Assembly: GCA_033064195.1 (NCBI GenBank)
Contig: JARBJD010000020.1
Coordinates: forward strand, 62,001 to 126,000
Length of the DNA: 64,000 nucleotides
Direction of reading: 5' to 3'
Source: Blattamonas nauphoetae
Taxonomy: Eukaryota; Preaxostyla; Oxymonadida
Shown here: positions 10,801-23,600 of the stretch, one piece after another
Layout of the letters: each line of letters begins with the position of its first letter
Numbering within the stretch: position 1 is the first letter of the stretch
The notes under the pieces: model-generated
What the model was told of the DNA's origin: nothing
Seen by the model: the letters and a program-made list of their open reading frames with translations, nothing else
Databases searched by the model: none
Position numbers and translations under genes: made by a program

Positions 10801-13568
10801 AGCTGAGGAAACTGATGGAAGCGTCGGAGGACATGCTCCGAGAGGACGCGCTGAAGTTGATGATTGAGGAGCTGACGAAAATCCAGATCACTCGATACGA
10901 ACACCGTGAAGATGAATATTTCAAGCGACCGATCATCAGTCAGATCAAAGGCGAGCCGGCCGAGGAACCGCGGAAGGACGAGCCAGTCACAGAAAAGAAG
11001 AAGAAGAATCGGAAGAGGAAGAACCAGCAGAAGAAGCACACTCAGCCGGAGCCGGAGAGCCCAGCTCCTTCGTCTGGCCCTCAACCCTCTTTCAAACTCG
11101 TCAGTGCACTCGAGACGAAGGAAATTCCGATGCATCAGTTCATTGCTTCTCAGAAAGCGCTGATCTCGTCGGGGAATGACGATGATGAGACGAAGCACCC
11201 GCCGGATCTGATTTCGCAGTTGGAAGCATATTCTGACGAGCGAATCGAGCGAGAACTCAAAATTCTGAGATCTGAATTGTTTGGTTTGCAGAAAATCAGG
11301 CTTCGTGAGATGATCAAGACAGTTCGATATGTCAGCAGAATCCCAACCATCGCACCGACCACACTTGGCCCGCATTCCTTCTTCTCAACAAACGCAATGG
11401 TTGGGGAACATCATGTTCTCGACGAGATTCTTGAAGTCGGCGAGAAGAAGCAGAAAGTGATGAAGTTTGCGTGTTCAGAGGCCCATCTCTGCACGTGGAT
11501 GGACCACCCCGTTCTCGTCACACTCCACAAGAAGTACTACACGCTCTACAACGAACACGAAGACATCCGGCAACCGTTCGCTTTCGAGACGGAAGGCGTG
11601 GAGCTCGACGTCCCGCTGCTTCTGCAGATGAACGGGCAGGTGAAGACGTTTGTCGGGAAGATGCAGTTCTATCCGTCTGATATCGACGCCGAGTTTCGCA
11701 AGGTTCCCGAGCTGACGAAGACAAAGAGCGAGTTTGACATGATGTACGACACGCTGCTGTCCAAAATGACGTTCCGTGTCTTCCTCCGCTTCCTCCTCAC
11801 ACTCTCCTTCCTCCAACCCCAACTCACCGATTGTGGCGATCTCGGCCGCGTTGTTCAGAGGACGATTGGGATCAGACTTCCGCTGTCCGTTCTCTGCCAG
11901 AAGAGGAATTACCAAGAGACACTCACAACAGTCGACCAGATCCGAGCCGAAGTCAGCACTGACCTGAAAGAAGGTCGCCCGACATATTATTATTTCCAAC
12001 CGTCCAATCCAACTGTTGTCGAATCGAAAACCGACGCCAGGTTTGAGGCTGACCCGACGAACTCTGTGATCCACAACCAAGGCGAGTATTTCACGTGTCT
12101 GCGAGTTGGGGACATGGACCATCTGTCGGACTGGCTCATCCCGAGCAGGATGATTGGGGGCGAGCTGGCGGATCAGCTGGACGGAGACGAGAAGATGTTG
12201 GCCGACGGAGTGTTGTTTGATTTGGAGCTGCATGCGAGGAACAGCTTCAAGTGGGAGGTGTATGGAGGAGAGCAGAAGAGAAAGGAGGAGAAGAAAGAGA
12301 CACAGAGCGAGCGATTTTTGGCGTTTTTTGCAGAACAACATCATGCGCAGGAAGAGGCGAAGAAAAGGGAGTTTGAGGAGAAGGAGAGGAAGAGGAGGGA
12401 AGCGGCTGAGAAGAAGGAGAGGGAGTGGAAGGCAGAGCAGGCGAGAAAGAGAAAGGAAGAAGAAAAGAACAGATTGAAGAAGGAACAACAGCGGAAGGAA
12501 GCGGAGGAACGAAACAGACTCGAACGACAGAGAAAGAAACAGGCCGACAAGGAAAGAGAAGAAAAAGAGAAAGAGAAGCTTCGAAAGAAGGAAGAAGAAA
12601 GGATGAGGAAAGAGGAAGAACGACGACAATTGGAGGAGCGAGAACGACTCGCGAACGAGGAAAAGCGAAGACAAAAGAAAGAGCGCCAAGAGGAAGAGAA
12701 ACGCCGTCGAGAAGAGAAGGAACGAGAGGAGAAGCAAAAACAGGAAGAAGCCGAACGAGAACGGCAGGAAGCAGCGGCTCAGAAGAAGCGCGAAAAAATG
12801 GTCAAAAAACACGAAAAACGACGTCTTCAGAGACTCCAGCAGCAGCAACAGAAAGAAGCAGATGAGAACGCGTTGATGACACTGGAGGATCCACTGCAGA
12901 CAGTTCTCCGCCCTTCCTCGCCTGTTTTCACGTCATCGTCACACATCGACACCCTGCCACTCCATCCCTCCATTACTGGCCTGGGCCAGCTGCCCACTTT
13001 GGATATGTTGGGGATGAATGAGATGAGTGGGTTTGGATTTCCGTCGTTGGACATCACAGACCCGCTCGGGATCTCGACTGAGATTGGAGGACCACGCGGG
13101 ATGGAGTTGGATGGAGTGTTGGGAGCGTTTGATCAACCTGTTTTAGCTGGTTTTGGACAGACTGATCATCTTCTCCATTCGAGCCCACTTTTGCCACAGC
13201 CGCAACTCCAACCGACCTTGACGACGAATCAGCCTCGAATGGCCCTCAACTCTCCCCCACTCACTCTCCCCCCTCATCCTGACCCTTTGTTGGCTGTTCC
13301 TACCAGTCAAGTCACCGATGCTCTTCTTCCTTCGCCTTTTTCGCATCCTTTTCCTGTTCTGAATCGACAAAGAACGACATCTCCTCCACTCGTAACACCA
13401 CTCATCAATCCACGTTTCGAAAACACTCCCAATTTGGATCAATCCCCTCCCCTTCTCATCCACAACCCGCCCTTTGTGACCCAAAACCCTTTATCGCATA
13501 ATGCTCCTCTGTTTATACCAGGATCACGGTTTATTGGAGGAAACAACAATCACTCTGAAAACGAATAA
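7840..13568 (+). CDS. Large coiled-coil protein with beta-rich N-terminus, function unknown (possibly axonemal)
   Basis: The main exon (about 8601-13568) encodes ~1,650 residues. A GTG at 8613 is not a plausible start, so the gene is spliced. Upstream exon candidates begin with ATG at 7840 (MDQPSRYVLDPF), include a segment around 8172-8310 (PLYLSERFPSSTVF), one near 8346-8449, and one at about 8497-8562 that joins the main exon in phase across an intron ending at 8600 (gattag). The N-terminal exons have alternating hydrophobic strands like Ig-type MSP/ASH domains of ciliary proteins, which is a weak inference. The middle has helical charged stretches, and 12290-12870 is almost pure Glu/Lys/Arg coiled coil (~190 residues). 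The last ~230 residues are Pro/Leu-rich low complexity. I do not recognise the family. Flagellar function is a guess from domain style. Confidence 0.65.
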
Positions 13569-13900
13569 TCGTTCATTTCTACGCTCGATTCCCATTAGAA
13601 AGATTTGGATTGTCTTTAGAAAGAAATGTAAAATCGCTACAGACACAAATAATGCTATGAGGGTGACTCTTCGAGACAAAAATCTCGATGAAATGACTGA
13701 TGAGAAAATTGGCTGTTGAAGGAAGTATGGTTCAATAGCAAGAGAAAAAAAGTATAGTCTGGCGAAGAATTGAATGAAAAGGGAATAATAGACTCTGAGA
13801 AAGAGTCTATGAATGGGTTGAGGCGAAAGATTGTTGTGGGAGAGATTTCGAATGAATACTGCTGAATTAAGAATAGAAATCAGCAAAACGCAACAAATTG
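13569..13900. other. Convergent intergenic region, no gene seen
   Basis: 332 bp between two converging genes. It is A/T-richer than the flanks, with short ORFs only. It presumably holds both 3' ends; I see no structured RNA or repeat. Confidence 0.6.
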
Positions 13901-14629
13901 TCAGCCAACATTCCATCCAGCTGTGTTTCCCATCGAACTAGCTTGAAGATTGAGAGCAATTCCCCATTCTCCAGGCGCGTTTTGATGTCTCGCATTCAGC
14001 ACTTCCTCACCTCCTTCTTCACACAGACATCGAATCCATGACTTCCAGCTTCCGAGTTGGGATGGGGTTCTCTTCACTTCTTCAAGTTCCCGCGTGAGCT
14101 CTTCAAAGCACTGGTCGGTTTCAACGTCCTTTTCATTATTTAGGATCATGAACACCATGAGGCGGGCAACTCCCATATTTTGTATGATTGGTTGGAGCTC
14201 CGGCGTGCTTACGGCAATCCCATTGAGCAGAAGAATGAGTTTGAACAAAAGTTTCTGGGTCTTGGGATCCGTAACTTCACGCCTTCGGAGAAATACGTTT
14301 GTGATGTATTTCTCCGACGGGATGATTACATTTACAGCTACTCGCTGCCGGAGGCATCTTTGTTCATCCCAAATGTCAATTCCTGTATCGTCAAGTTTAG
14401 CGTCAACACCGACATCCACAAGAGCGACTATAGTACGAAACAGGAGTTCGTGGAATTTCACGTTTGTGAGAGGAACTGTTTCCGGTTTGAAGGTTCGCAT
14501 GATTTCTCCGATGTGTTTTGTCTTTACGGCTTGACGCTTTGCCTCATGAAAAGGGTCCTCGGCCTCTAATTGATCCAGGAGTGTATTTAGTTTTCCTTTG
14601 TAGGATAGGAAGCTTTGAGCTTGTCCCAT
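13901..14629 (-). CDS. Small helical hypothetical protein with possible N-myristoylation signal
   Basis: A single-exon frame of 242 residues starting at the first ATG (14629); four codons of open frame upstream begin with TTG and are discarded. The sequence starts MGQAQSF, which fits the N-myristoylation consensus (Gly2, Ser6), so membrane attachment is possible. The rest is predicted mostly helical with hydrophobic heptads (LLFKLILLLNGIAV, ARLMVFMILN), ARM/HEAT-like in texture, and has no motif I recognise. It is transcribed divergently from the next gene with about 275 bp between starts, so the gap probably carries both promoters. Confidence 0.6.
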   Translation of the reverse strand: MGQAQSFLSYKGKLNTLLDQLEAEDPFHEAKRQAVKTKHIGEIMRTFKPETVPLTNVKFHELLFRTIVALVDVGVDAKLDDTGIDIWDEQRCLRQRVAVNVIIPSEKYITNVFLRRREVTDPKTQKLLFKLILLLNGIAVSTPELQPIIQNMGVARLMVFMILNNEKDVETDQCFEELTRELEEVKRTPSQLGSWKSWIRCLCEEGGEEVLNARHQNAPGEWGIALNLQASSMGNTAGWNVG

Positions 14630-14904
14630 GTGATTCTTCAAGATTCGGAGTTGGAAGAGAAGTCATGAGAGAGACAAATCGTGAAAAAAGAATGGAAGAA
14701 ATTAGAACAGAGAAGAATATGAATAATTGTTGAGTGTATATCAATAGAAATGAATGAAGTGCCAAAATACAAATGAGATGAGAACTTTGAAGAAACTTAC
14801 ATCGGAAAAGAAGAATTTAACTATGATCCTCAGCAAAATAGCAAAGGGGGGCATACATTGACAAAAGGAGAGTATGAAAAGTGTCGGGGTTGATTAAAAG
14901 AAAT

Positions 14905-16062
14905 ATGGCTAGATCCTATTCTAGTAAAACTTTTCTTAATTCGTTTCGCAACATGATTGACTGGGTTCCAATTTCTTTTCCTATGCCTTGTAACTCCCTC
15001 TCAATAGACACGTCAACACCTCGTTCTCCGCCGGACACACGTGTATCGGATTCACTCCTCCAACAACCAAATTCGCTCTCACCACCATCAGATACTCCTT
15101 GGTTGAATTGTGTTACATTGAAAAATATACCCAGCAACGTGACTTTCAAGAAGATATCTCGGCTTCTCACGCATCTTGGGACAGTTTCCGTCGTATATAT
15201 TCTATCAAGCCATCCCTCCCACCCCGCCCGCATACAACAATCGCCGGGCGCTCTCTTCCCCCCGCATCTCCAATGGAAAACTGTCTCACCTGCTGAGATC
15301 TGTACAGCAATTGTGTCGTTCACTGAACCGACCGTTACCACAAGTGTGAATATCACATCGAAGTGCCTTCACATGAAAAAGCGCAAGGTGCTTCTTTATC
15401 ACACCAAGCAATCGGATTATCTTGCCGCTGTGAACAACCCGTCGACAATAGTTCTTCTTCCGTCACCGCAGATTACCCAGGAATCTCTTTCGTCTTTATC
15501 TACAATTATCCAGCCAAAGGACTCTTTTTCGATTGTTTTGGATGGGATTCCACGGTCAGAGACATTACTCTCGATCTTGTCTCGCCTCCCTTCCTTCTCT
15601 TTAACTTCAATCCGAGTTCTCCCCAGCTCGAACATTCAGCCCACATTTCTGCATAATTTGCATGCTGCAAATCACCCTCGCTCAAATTTTCAGCTTTGCG
15701 TGCTCGAGTTCCTCACACTCGACGAGCTCGACCGGTGTTACAAGCACCTACTTAGAACCCCTCTCTACCCGTCTGCAAGCATTGTCAGCCCCTCAATGCC
15801 TGCCCACGACAAGGAAGAGGCGACTGTTCATCCCAATTTTTCCTTCTTCCCTCCACTGGATACTCTTTCTCAGACTGATCTCCAAAACCCCACGGTTCCG
15901 CCATTTCCTGACCCAGATTCGCTCAGGCTTCCTTTGGATGGCCTCCGGAACCAACTTGAACTGGCACTGACCCCCCTTCATTTCTCGAATGACACACAAT
16001 CAGGTGCATCTGGATCTTCTCACTACTTTCAACCAAGTCCAGATCCGTATTGCTACTTTTAG
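14905..16062 (+). CDS. RRM-like RNA-binding protein
   Basis: The frame is open from 14881, but the first ATG is at 14905 (MARSYSSK), giving 385 residues. Residues ~70-175 carry an RRM-like pattern: NCVTLKNIPSNVT (RNP2-like strand, then helix KKISRLLTHLG), strand SVVYIL, then IVSFTEP. A second similar unit starts FSIVLDGIPRS with helix and FQLCVLEF as the RNP1-like strand. The C-terminus is Pro/Ser-rich. RNP1 aromatics are poorly conserved, so RNA binding is inferred from fold pattern only. An upstream exon cannot be excluded. Confidence 0.55.
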   Translation: MARSYSSKTFLNSFRNMIDWVPISFPMPCNSLSIDTSTPRSPPDTRVSDSLLQQPNSLSPPSDTPWLNCVTLKNIPSNVTFKKISRLLTHLGTVSVVYILSSHPSHPARIQQSPGALFPPHLQWKTVSPAEICTAIVSFTEPTVTTSVNITSKCLHMKKRKVLLYHTKQSDYLAAVNNPSTIVLLPSPQITQESLSSLSTIIQPKDSFSIVLDGIPRSETLLSILSRLPSFSLTSIRVLPSSNIQPTFLHNLHAANHPRSNFQLCVLEFLTLDELDRCYKHLLRTPLYPSASIVSPSMPAHDKEEATVHPNFSFFPPLDTLSQTDLQNPTVPPFPDPDSLRLPLDGLRNQLELALTPLHFSNDTQSGASGSSHYFQPSPDPYCYF

Positions 16063-16195
16063 TTCTCGTAATTCGTGTTGTTAGTTTTTCTATAAGATCA
16101 TATTCATGTGTATAATTCTCACTAATCTGCGTCTTCCAACTCGTGAATGAGATGAAAATGTCTTTTCAACGGTTGATTCATAAACAAAGCGATTG

Positions 16196-17302
16196 ATGGG
16201 TGAGATCGTCTTCACCATCACAATGAAGAACGATGGGAATGTCTTGAATGAAAGAACGACTCCAGTTGTATCTGAACCATTGTTTCTGAGTGTTAGTCCA
16301 AGCACCATCCAGAGCTTCGAAACAATCGAAGAATTCTCACCACTGTTCGTATCAGTTGTATCATTTGTGGAAAGAGGATACCTCATTGATGATACAGTCA
16401 TCAAACATGCATGCGTTGTCCTGGATAAAATCACACGGAATTACGAAGGAGTATATCATGCTGACAAGATACTCAGCAAACTTGTTCCTCGACAGAATGA
16501 TTCTTGCGCCGGATTTACGGAATCTCTCATTAAGCTCCTCACATGTTCCAACGCGGCACTTTTCGAGTCAGCAATCTCGCTTTTGGACTACACTGTGCAG
16601 AGAATTGATCATCCCACTCAATTCGACTTTCTCGCGTCAGGATTCTTCAAACTGCTCCCACCAGCCTTCTTTGAACATGAAATGCATCTGATACCCTACC
16701 CCAAAATGTGTCTGATGAGTATCGTCCATTATTTATTGTTTTGTTCAACCCCAAAAAGTTCGGCACAAATCTGCCAACAAAACCAGTTTTCGATAGACAC
16801 CTTCGACCAGACCTTCATCGACACGTTTTTCCATCCCATCGAACCGTTTCTGAACTTTATCTGCCTCAACAGACACCGAATCGAAGAAACTTACAATTCA
16901 AGTGTGTTCACACACCTCCTTGGGGACCTTATCCTTTACTCACCGTACCTGGAACAGATGACCCAGTTTGTGTTGTCATCTTCACTTGCCATGACATACA
17001 CGAACAGTATTATTGCCTTCGAAAAGCACAACATGACACTCCCACTGCTTCTGTACCTTTTGAATGGACTCAGGAATTTGGACAATGATGAACCAGCTGT
17101 TCGGAAACGACGTAAACAGATTTTGAGACTGCTGAACGAAGAAGGATTGCCTGATCATTGTGGACTCCGCTTGAAATGGGTTGATGACGATCCCGCAGGA
17201 TACAGAGCAATCTTTGTGGGTGAGAGCATCGTTGATCGGATGGGCGGGAATGTTCCGTTCGTCAGGTCTCGTGATGAGGATGATGACAGTGATTATTATT
17301 AA
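16196..17302 (+). CDS. Hypothetical helical (ARM/HEAT-like) protein
   Basis: Single exon of 368 residues from ATG 16196 (the preceding in-frame TTG is rejected). Apart from a strand-like N-terminus (MGEIVFTITMKNDG), it is a succession of hydrophobic helices such as ESLIKLLTC, ALFESAISLLDY, LLGDLILYSPYL and LPLLLYLLNGLR, as in ARM/HEAT solenoids. It then has a conserved-looking tail, QILRLLNEEGLPD, and an acidic end (RDEDDDSDYY). I do not recognise a named family. It lies ~330 bp upstream of the giant surface gene on the same strand; a functional link is not implied. Confidence 0.6.
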   Translation: MGEIVFTITMKNDGNVLNERTTPVVSEPLFLSVSPSTIQSFETIEEFSPLFVSVVSFVERGYLIDDTVIKHACVVLDKITRNYEGVYHADKILSKLVPRQNDSCAGFTESLIKLLTCSNAALFESAISLLDYTVQRIDHPTQFDFLASGFFKLLPPAFFEHEMHLIPYPKMCLMSIVHYLLFCSTPKSSAQICQQNQFSIDTFDQTFIDTFFHPIEPFLNFICLNRHRIEETYNSSVFTHLLGDLILYSPYLEQMTQFVLSSSLAMTYTNSIIAFEKHNMTLPLLLYLLNGLRNLDNDEPAVRKRRKQILRLLNEEGLPDHCGLRLKWVDDDPAGYRAIFVGESIVDRMGGNVPFVRSRDEDDDSDYY

Positions 17303-17603
17303 TCACCCTCAAAAGAGCACGCTGGAGGATTGGGGAGGGAAGATGGAGCAGGAAGGAGTAAAGACTGGAAACTTCTTGACATTCTTCTCCTTTGTCATGA
17401 CTTGATGAGTTTTGTCGCTTTTTTCAGCTTTCTGTTATTTCGGTCATTTTGTCCATATTCTTACAGACGGTGTCTTCTCAAGAAGAGAAACAGCGGTTTT
17501 TTTCAAATGAATTGGCATCATCTGGAATGACAGTGACGAACAACAAAATCTCATAAACAAGGAGATCGGTCCCATTTTGTTATTGTCGACATTGTACAGG
17601 ATT
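17303..17603. other. Intergenic region upstream of the giant surface gene
   Basis: About 300 bp with only short ORFs. Similarity to the second copy of the locus starts just after it (17604 versus 29050), so any upstream promoter elements of the two copies differ. Confidence 0.5.
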
Positions 17604-20600
17604 TCTCTTCCGTGTGATATTGCAAGTCCCATGCATCTTTGGTTGTTTGCCATTGCACTCTCGTTCTGTTCTGCAAAAGTAAGCACCGATTATGTTTTGG
17701 ATTTGAGAAGTCGTCTTTAATTTGCTAGCGACGAACATTCTCCCACTCATTTCCCTCAAAACACCTTTGCTCTTGGAAATGATTGCTTTTTTGCGAATGG
17801 GATCGAACTCCATTCAAAGAAGCTGACAATCACTGGATCATCCAACGAAACGCAGATCATATATCGAGGAGAAGATGGCATGACCCTCGAATCACAGCAC
17901 AACATGAACGAAGGTCATCCGGCCAGAGATTTCCAAACACTGTTCGATTTGGAGAATAGTACACTGTCACTGCACCGAATATATTTGAATTTGGCCACAT
18001 TGGACACGAATCCTGAAACATCCACAAAATGTGCGATTCTGATTGATTCTTCGGTCTCAGCCTCAGATTGCACTTTTGAGTTGGAATGTGGGCATTCCCC
18101 GTTCCTCATTTCGTCACGTGAAGCATCACTGTCTTCCCTTTCGTCTTCGTCCATCAATCTTGAGCGGATTAGCATCACAAGCGAGAGAATGGTGATTGGA
18201 TCACTCTCCGAAGTCTCCCAACGCGAGTCCCAACTCCTGGAGTGCCAGATGCATCTCTCTTCATCGTCATTGTCTTGCCTTGATTTTGCGACGAATTCGG
18301 GACTTTCTTTCTGTTTCTCTCCCAACTCGCCCTCTCTCTCGCTCACATCGACAGTCTCAGCGTGTTCCCTCTCGAACCTGACATCCCACAGCCCTTCACA
18401 CTTCTCGAAGACATCTTGCTCTGTGTCTGAGCGACTGATTGGGAACAAGATTGATCAAGTGGAGAACTGCCTGTTTGGAACCGTGTCATCTCCGCTTGGA
18501 TCACACCTCTCGTTCGTCTGCTCGAACACATCGATTTGCGAGAGTGTGAACACCGAGCCAGAAGTGACTGATCCACCAACAATCGCCGAAAAAGATCAAG
18601 TTTGGGTGTTTCCCTCTCCTGTTTCCGGCAAGAATTTCACCAACAAGTCTGAACGATATCTGTTCCAGAATGTGACTTTCGCAGCAACAGAAACAACAAA
18701 ATCGTTCAAAATGCTCAATTTCACAAACTTTTCTGGCTCACTCTCGCTGATCGAGTGCAAATTCACAGTTTCTGTTTCGACTGGCCATGTACATCTGCTT
18801 TATGCATCAGCTCAGCTTGAGACTCTCCCTCATCTCACCATCGACCAGTGTTCAACAGAATATCAGAGGACGGACAATAATCCGACAGCAAACAACCAAA
18901 TTGTCACCGTAAACTCGTTCTATCACACGCTGTCTTCCTCCAACTTCTCATCGCAGGCTTCTTCAACAAGCGCCCGATTATTTTCAGTTCAAACTTCCGC
19001 CCCACTTTTCCAGGCGGCAAACTGCATCTTCGAAAAGCAGAGCACATCAGGACAAGGATCAGTTTTAGATTATGACGGTGGATACGTGATTCTCCACCTC
19101 TTCGATTGTCTCACCATGTCAAACTCTGCCAAGAAACTTGGCGGAGCGTTCATAACATCTCAAGCCCACCACAAGCTTCACCGATGTGTGTTCAAGAACA
19201 ACACAGCCGGAACAAGAGGAGGTGCACTCTATTTTAGTTGGCCGATCAATCTCGTCTTTCTGGAGGACTGTCACTTCTCGAACAATGTCGCGCAGGATTA
19301 CAACACAAAAAACAGCAGCTACACACACTACAGGGGAAACGATGTTCATCTCGGGACGAGTGTCCACCGTTCAATGACAACAGAGTCGATTATCGGTTGT
19401 TCTTCTGATTCAGAGTTGCCAAGAATTGGATACATGAGCTCTGCAACAGCAAATGGATTTCATCCATCCCAAGAAATACTCCTTCCATCTCCAAACTCTG
19501 CCCATATTAAACCGCCCGCAGCATCGACTTTGTTCGTCGACGTCTCAGCTCCATCGTCGAACACAGAATGCACGAAAGAGAATCCATGCCAGGGACTGTC
19601 GCAGGCACTTGCGAAGACAGGAAGTGGATTCAACTTGATCGACATTGGAATGGGGAATCACACCGACAGTTCAACATTGCTGAGTGGATCGGTTGGGATT
19701 GTTGGAGCAGGATGGCTGACGAACTCGTCTGCGTTCACAAATCTGACATCGTCTGGCTTCACTGTCTCAGTCTCCTCGTCGAATGTGTCGCTCACTGCCT
19801 TCTCTCTCTTCCCATTGACGCCGGCCACGATCATTCTCACTGTTTCGTCATCGAGCACGATTCGTTTGTCTACGATGACGATGGAATGTCTGAAAGCACA
19901 CGAATCAACACTCCTCTCACTCACAGCTGGAACGACGACACTCTTGAACACGATTTTCAACACGATCACTCTGACGTCGAATGCTCTGATTGAAATCTCA
20001 GGATCGGCGTCAGTGTCGTTTGAGACATGTTGGTTCATGGTGATCGCTCGAAAAAGTGGGAATGGAGGAAGTTGCATTGATTCATCTTCGTCAGGAACAA
20101 TCTCGATCAATTTATGTGACTTTGGGGAGTGTTCTTCGTCTGGTCGAGGAGGATGTGCCGACTTTGTTGGTGTCAATGGAAAGGGAAAAGTTTCGATTGC
20201 TTCCACATATTTCACCGCCTGCACTGCCAACCAAACTCTCGACTTGTTTGGAAATGACATTGCTGCCTCTTCGTCAACTCTCTCTTCGTTTTCAACTGGA
20301 TCGACTTGTCGTTCACTCAGCGCACAGCCTCATGTTCTGAAAGGACCCGAGCATGTTCAACTGCTCTTCCCCAACCTCTACTACTCCAGCTTCGGAATCA
20401 ACCATCCACTCAGTGCTCGTTTCATTTACGGCTTTCCACTCACCAAATTCCCCAAACTCAAAACTCTGATTGAAAAACGTATCGTTCCTGGCGATGAGAC
20501 ACAAATCACCACTCACGGTTCGACACAAACACTCGACCCGACCACAGCGACCAATATCTCACTCACCCTCAGTGGTTTCACAGTTGCTTCCGCGCAGCAA

Positions 20601-23600
20601 ATCAGCCAGGCTCTTCTGACTGTCGGAGAGAAAGCTTTAGTCGAATTCTGGAAAACTCCTTTCAAATTTGACTATGAAATCAAAGCTACTCCATTTGTTG
20701 TGATTGCGTCAACTGGAAGACTCGTCTTCTCGGCCTCACAGATCAAATTTGATGTCCAAACCCTCCCTATCCCATTCGTTTCAACTCAGGCAGGTGAAGT
20801 GCAATTCAATACAATAAAATTCACCACTCCCCTCCAAATGGATGGGTGTTCATTTATCACAAGCGCGAATGGAAAAGTCTCTTTCACATCATCATTCTTT
20901 TCGAACATGGCGAGCTCGGAAGATGGGGCAGTTGTTTCAGCGTTTGGATCCACCATCATCTCCTCCATGTCGTCATTCGTGAACTGCTCGGCGAAGAATG
21001 GTGGTGCTTTCTTTGTTGAGCTGAGTGGAGATAACTATGTCTCCATCGCTCACGAGTCGACATCGTCATTTGGAGAGACATTTGCAAACTGCAGTGCGTT
21101 GGGAGATGGAAGTGTGGGAGACGAGAGAGGAAAGGGTGGAGCGATCTTTGTGAAGGGAACGTCGACACTGTCCAATCCTCTCAGATTGAGTCCAAAATCG
21201 AACACAGCAGCTCGTTTCTTTGGGAACAAAGCAGAGAATGGGACAGATGTGTTTGTTGAAGCAAGTCTTTTCGAAGGGAAGGACATTGGTTTGATCGAAT
21301 CGTTTGGAGGAAACTCGTTCAGCGACCAGTATCGAGTTGTGATTGAAGGAAGGGCCGAGAAGGATTATGAAGCAATCGAACTTCTGATTCCCCCTCCGAC
21401 GATTTCTGTGAATGGATCGGTTTATCAGTCGCACACGAATTCGATGAGTGGAGAAGATGGAGACAACTGCAAATGGAGTTCATCGTATTGTGCGACACTT
21501 GGATTTGGGATCAAATTTGTGAACCAGAAATACCAGAACAAGACTCAGATTCCCCAAACGATCAGATTTCTGTGGAACATGACGTACACTGAGAACGAAG
21601 TGTTGGTGTCAGATCAAGACATCACCGTGTCTGGGACAACCGCGACAAGCCCAACGAAAGCCGACACTCTTCGAACGATTGTTTCAGTTGGGATTGCATC
21701 TGAGAGGGATTTCCTGTTCACGATCTCGATGAAAGCGAAACTGAAAGTGACGAACATTGACTTCGTTCCGAATGCACAAAGAGGACTGTTTGAGGGGAAG
21801 GAAGATGGAGACTCGCTTATTTTGAGTAAGATTGGGATGATCTGTTCAGATGTGTCGACATTCCAACACCCTCTGATCAAAACCGAGAAGATGAAGATTT
21901 CGATTGAGAAGACAACGATCAACACCTCGTCTGGATCGATGAAATCGCTATTTGGAGCTCCTCTGCTGTGGATTGTGGCGAGCACAGCGCCTTCCTTCTC
22001 GTCACTGAGCATCTCATCGCAACGAGTCGAAAACTCGTCTCTGATTGTTCTGGAGACAGATTGTTTCTCGTCGATGAATGGGATTTCGTTCTCGGATTGT
22101 TCTCGAGTGAATCCTGGAGCTGTCTTCTTCCTGGTTCGCTCGAAGACTCTTTTCACATCGATCCTTGCTTCGGATTGGTCGTCTCACTTCTCGTCGTCAA
22201 CGCCTCTTCTGGATTTGGTTTGTCAAGACACGAATCTGGACAGCACGAATCCATGGTTTGAATCGTCGCTTCTGTATTATCTGGATCGCCCAGTGGGATC
22301 GATTTCGGTTTCAGGAAGTGAAGGACTGGGAAAAGAACATCCAAACTGTGGATCCACTCGCTTGGCTTGCTCATCTCTGTCATCAGCCTTCTCTTCTGCT
22401 CGATCGAACTCCCTCTCTACAATCTCGCTTGCCTCGTCTCTCTCGCACACAACCTCGTTTGCTCCTTCGCATCCCATTTCGATTGAATCATCGTCGACTC
22501 GTCACGCCATTGACCTTTCGTTGTCTGGATCGTTTGTGGTGAATGTTCCACTTGAAACTGTCTCCTTCTCGAAGATTCTTTTCTCTCTTGATTCCGGACT
22601 CACCTCACCGACTCTGTTTGCTGTGAGCTCCGGAACTCTCTCCCTCTCGTCTTGTTCATTTGAACCAAAACTGGAAACAACATCCCTCTCCTCGACGACA
22701 ACATTGGTGGATATTTCCGGAACGAGTGCCCTCTCATTGACAGACACGACATTCATCAACATCGCTTTCTCATCTTCTTCTCTTGGTCGTCTGATCCATC
22801 TCCACTCTGGCGCGTCGTTCTCCACGAACATTGGTTCATTTTTCTCGTCGATCTCATCGACAAGTGAAGGAAGTGTGATTTTTGTCGAAACGCAAAACTT
22901 GACGGAAACAGCAAAAGAAGCGTCATTCGTTCTTCTGAAAGAATCACTTCCAACGGACCACATGTTCAACTCTTCGGAACGAAAGTTGATGTGTGGATCA
23001 GAAAATGGAGGACCTTCCGAAAGCTTGTTGTATCATTTCTTCCCTCATACGATCACCGAGAAATCACTTTCCGTGTCAGAAGATGGATCAGACCACAGAT
23101 TGTGTGGAGTTGCGATTCTTCCCTGTTTCTCTCTCGCCACAGGCTTCTCGTCACTCAAATCGTCTGGATCTGCCTTTCACCTCCAAACGAACACCAGCTT
23201 GGCGAGTGGGTTGTCGACAGTTTGGGAGGAACAAACAATGAGATCAAGCGACTCGAATGCGAAAACACTCACCGTCACCAACAATGGAGCATTCGTTGTG
23301 GACATTGGTCGTCTCTCGATTTCACTCATCGATTTCGCACCAATTGACTCTTCACTGTCGAATTCGGAAGACCGAACCCTTCCTCTCTTCTCAATCTCGA
23401 ATGCTGGATCTCTGACTATTTCATCATGCACACTCACTGGACTCTCGTTCGAAAGTGGGACTCTGATTGGGAGCACTTCATCTGGACAGATCGAACTGTC
23501 TGGAGTGTCGTTTGTGAACTGCAACGAAGAATCTCGAACAGTTGGAAGATTGGTTCAGATTAGTCGAACTCGATTTGAAAGTGGAGATGTTGTGATGAAA

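Noticed and set aside
17718-17720. TAA/TAG read as glutamine, as in the oxymonad Streblomastix
   Set aside because: Long frames across the window (3,282, 2,626 and 1,651 codons) contain no internal TAA or TAG, and recognisable proteins end at ordinary stops.
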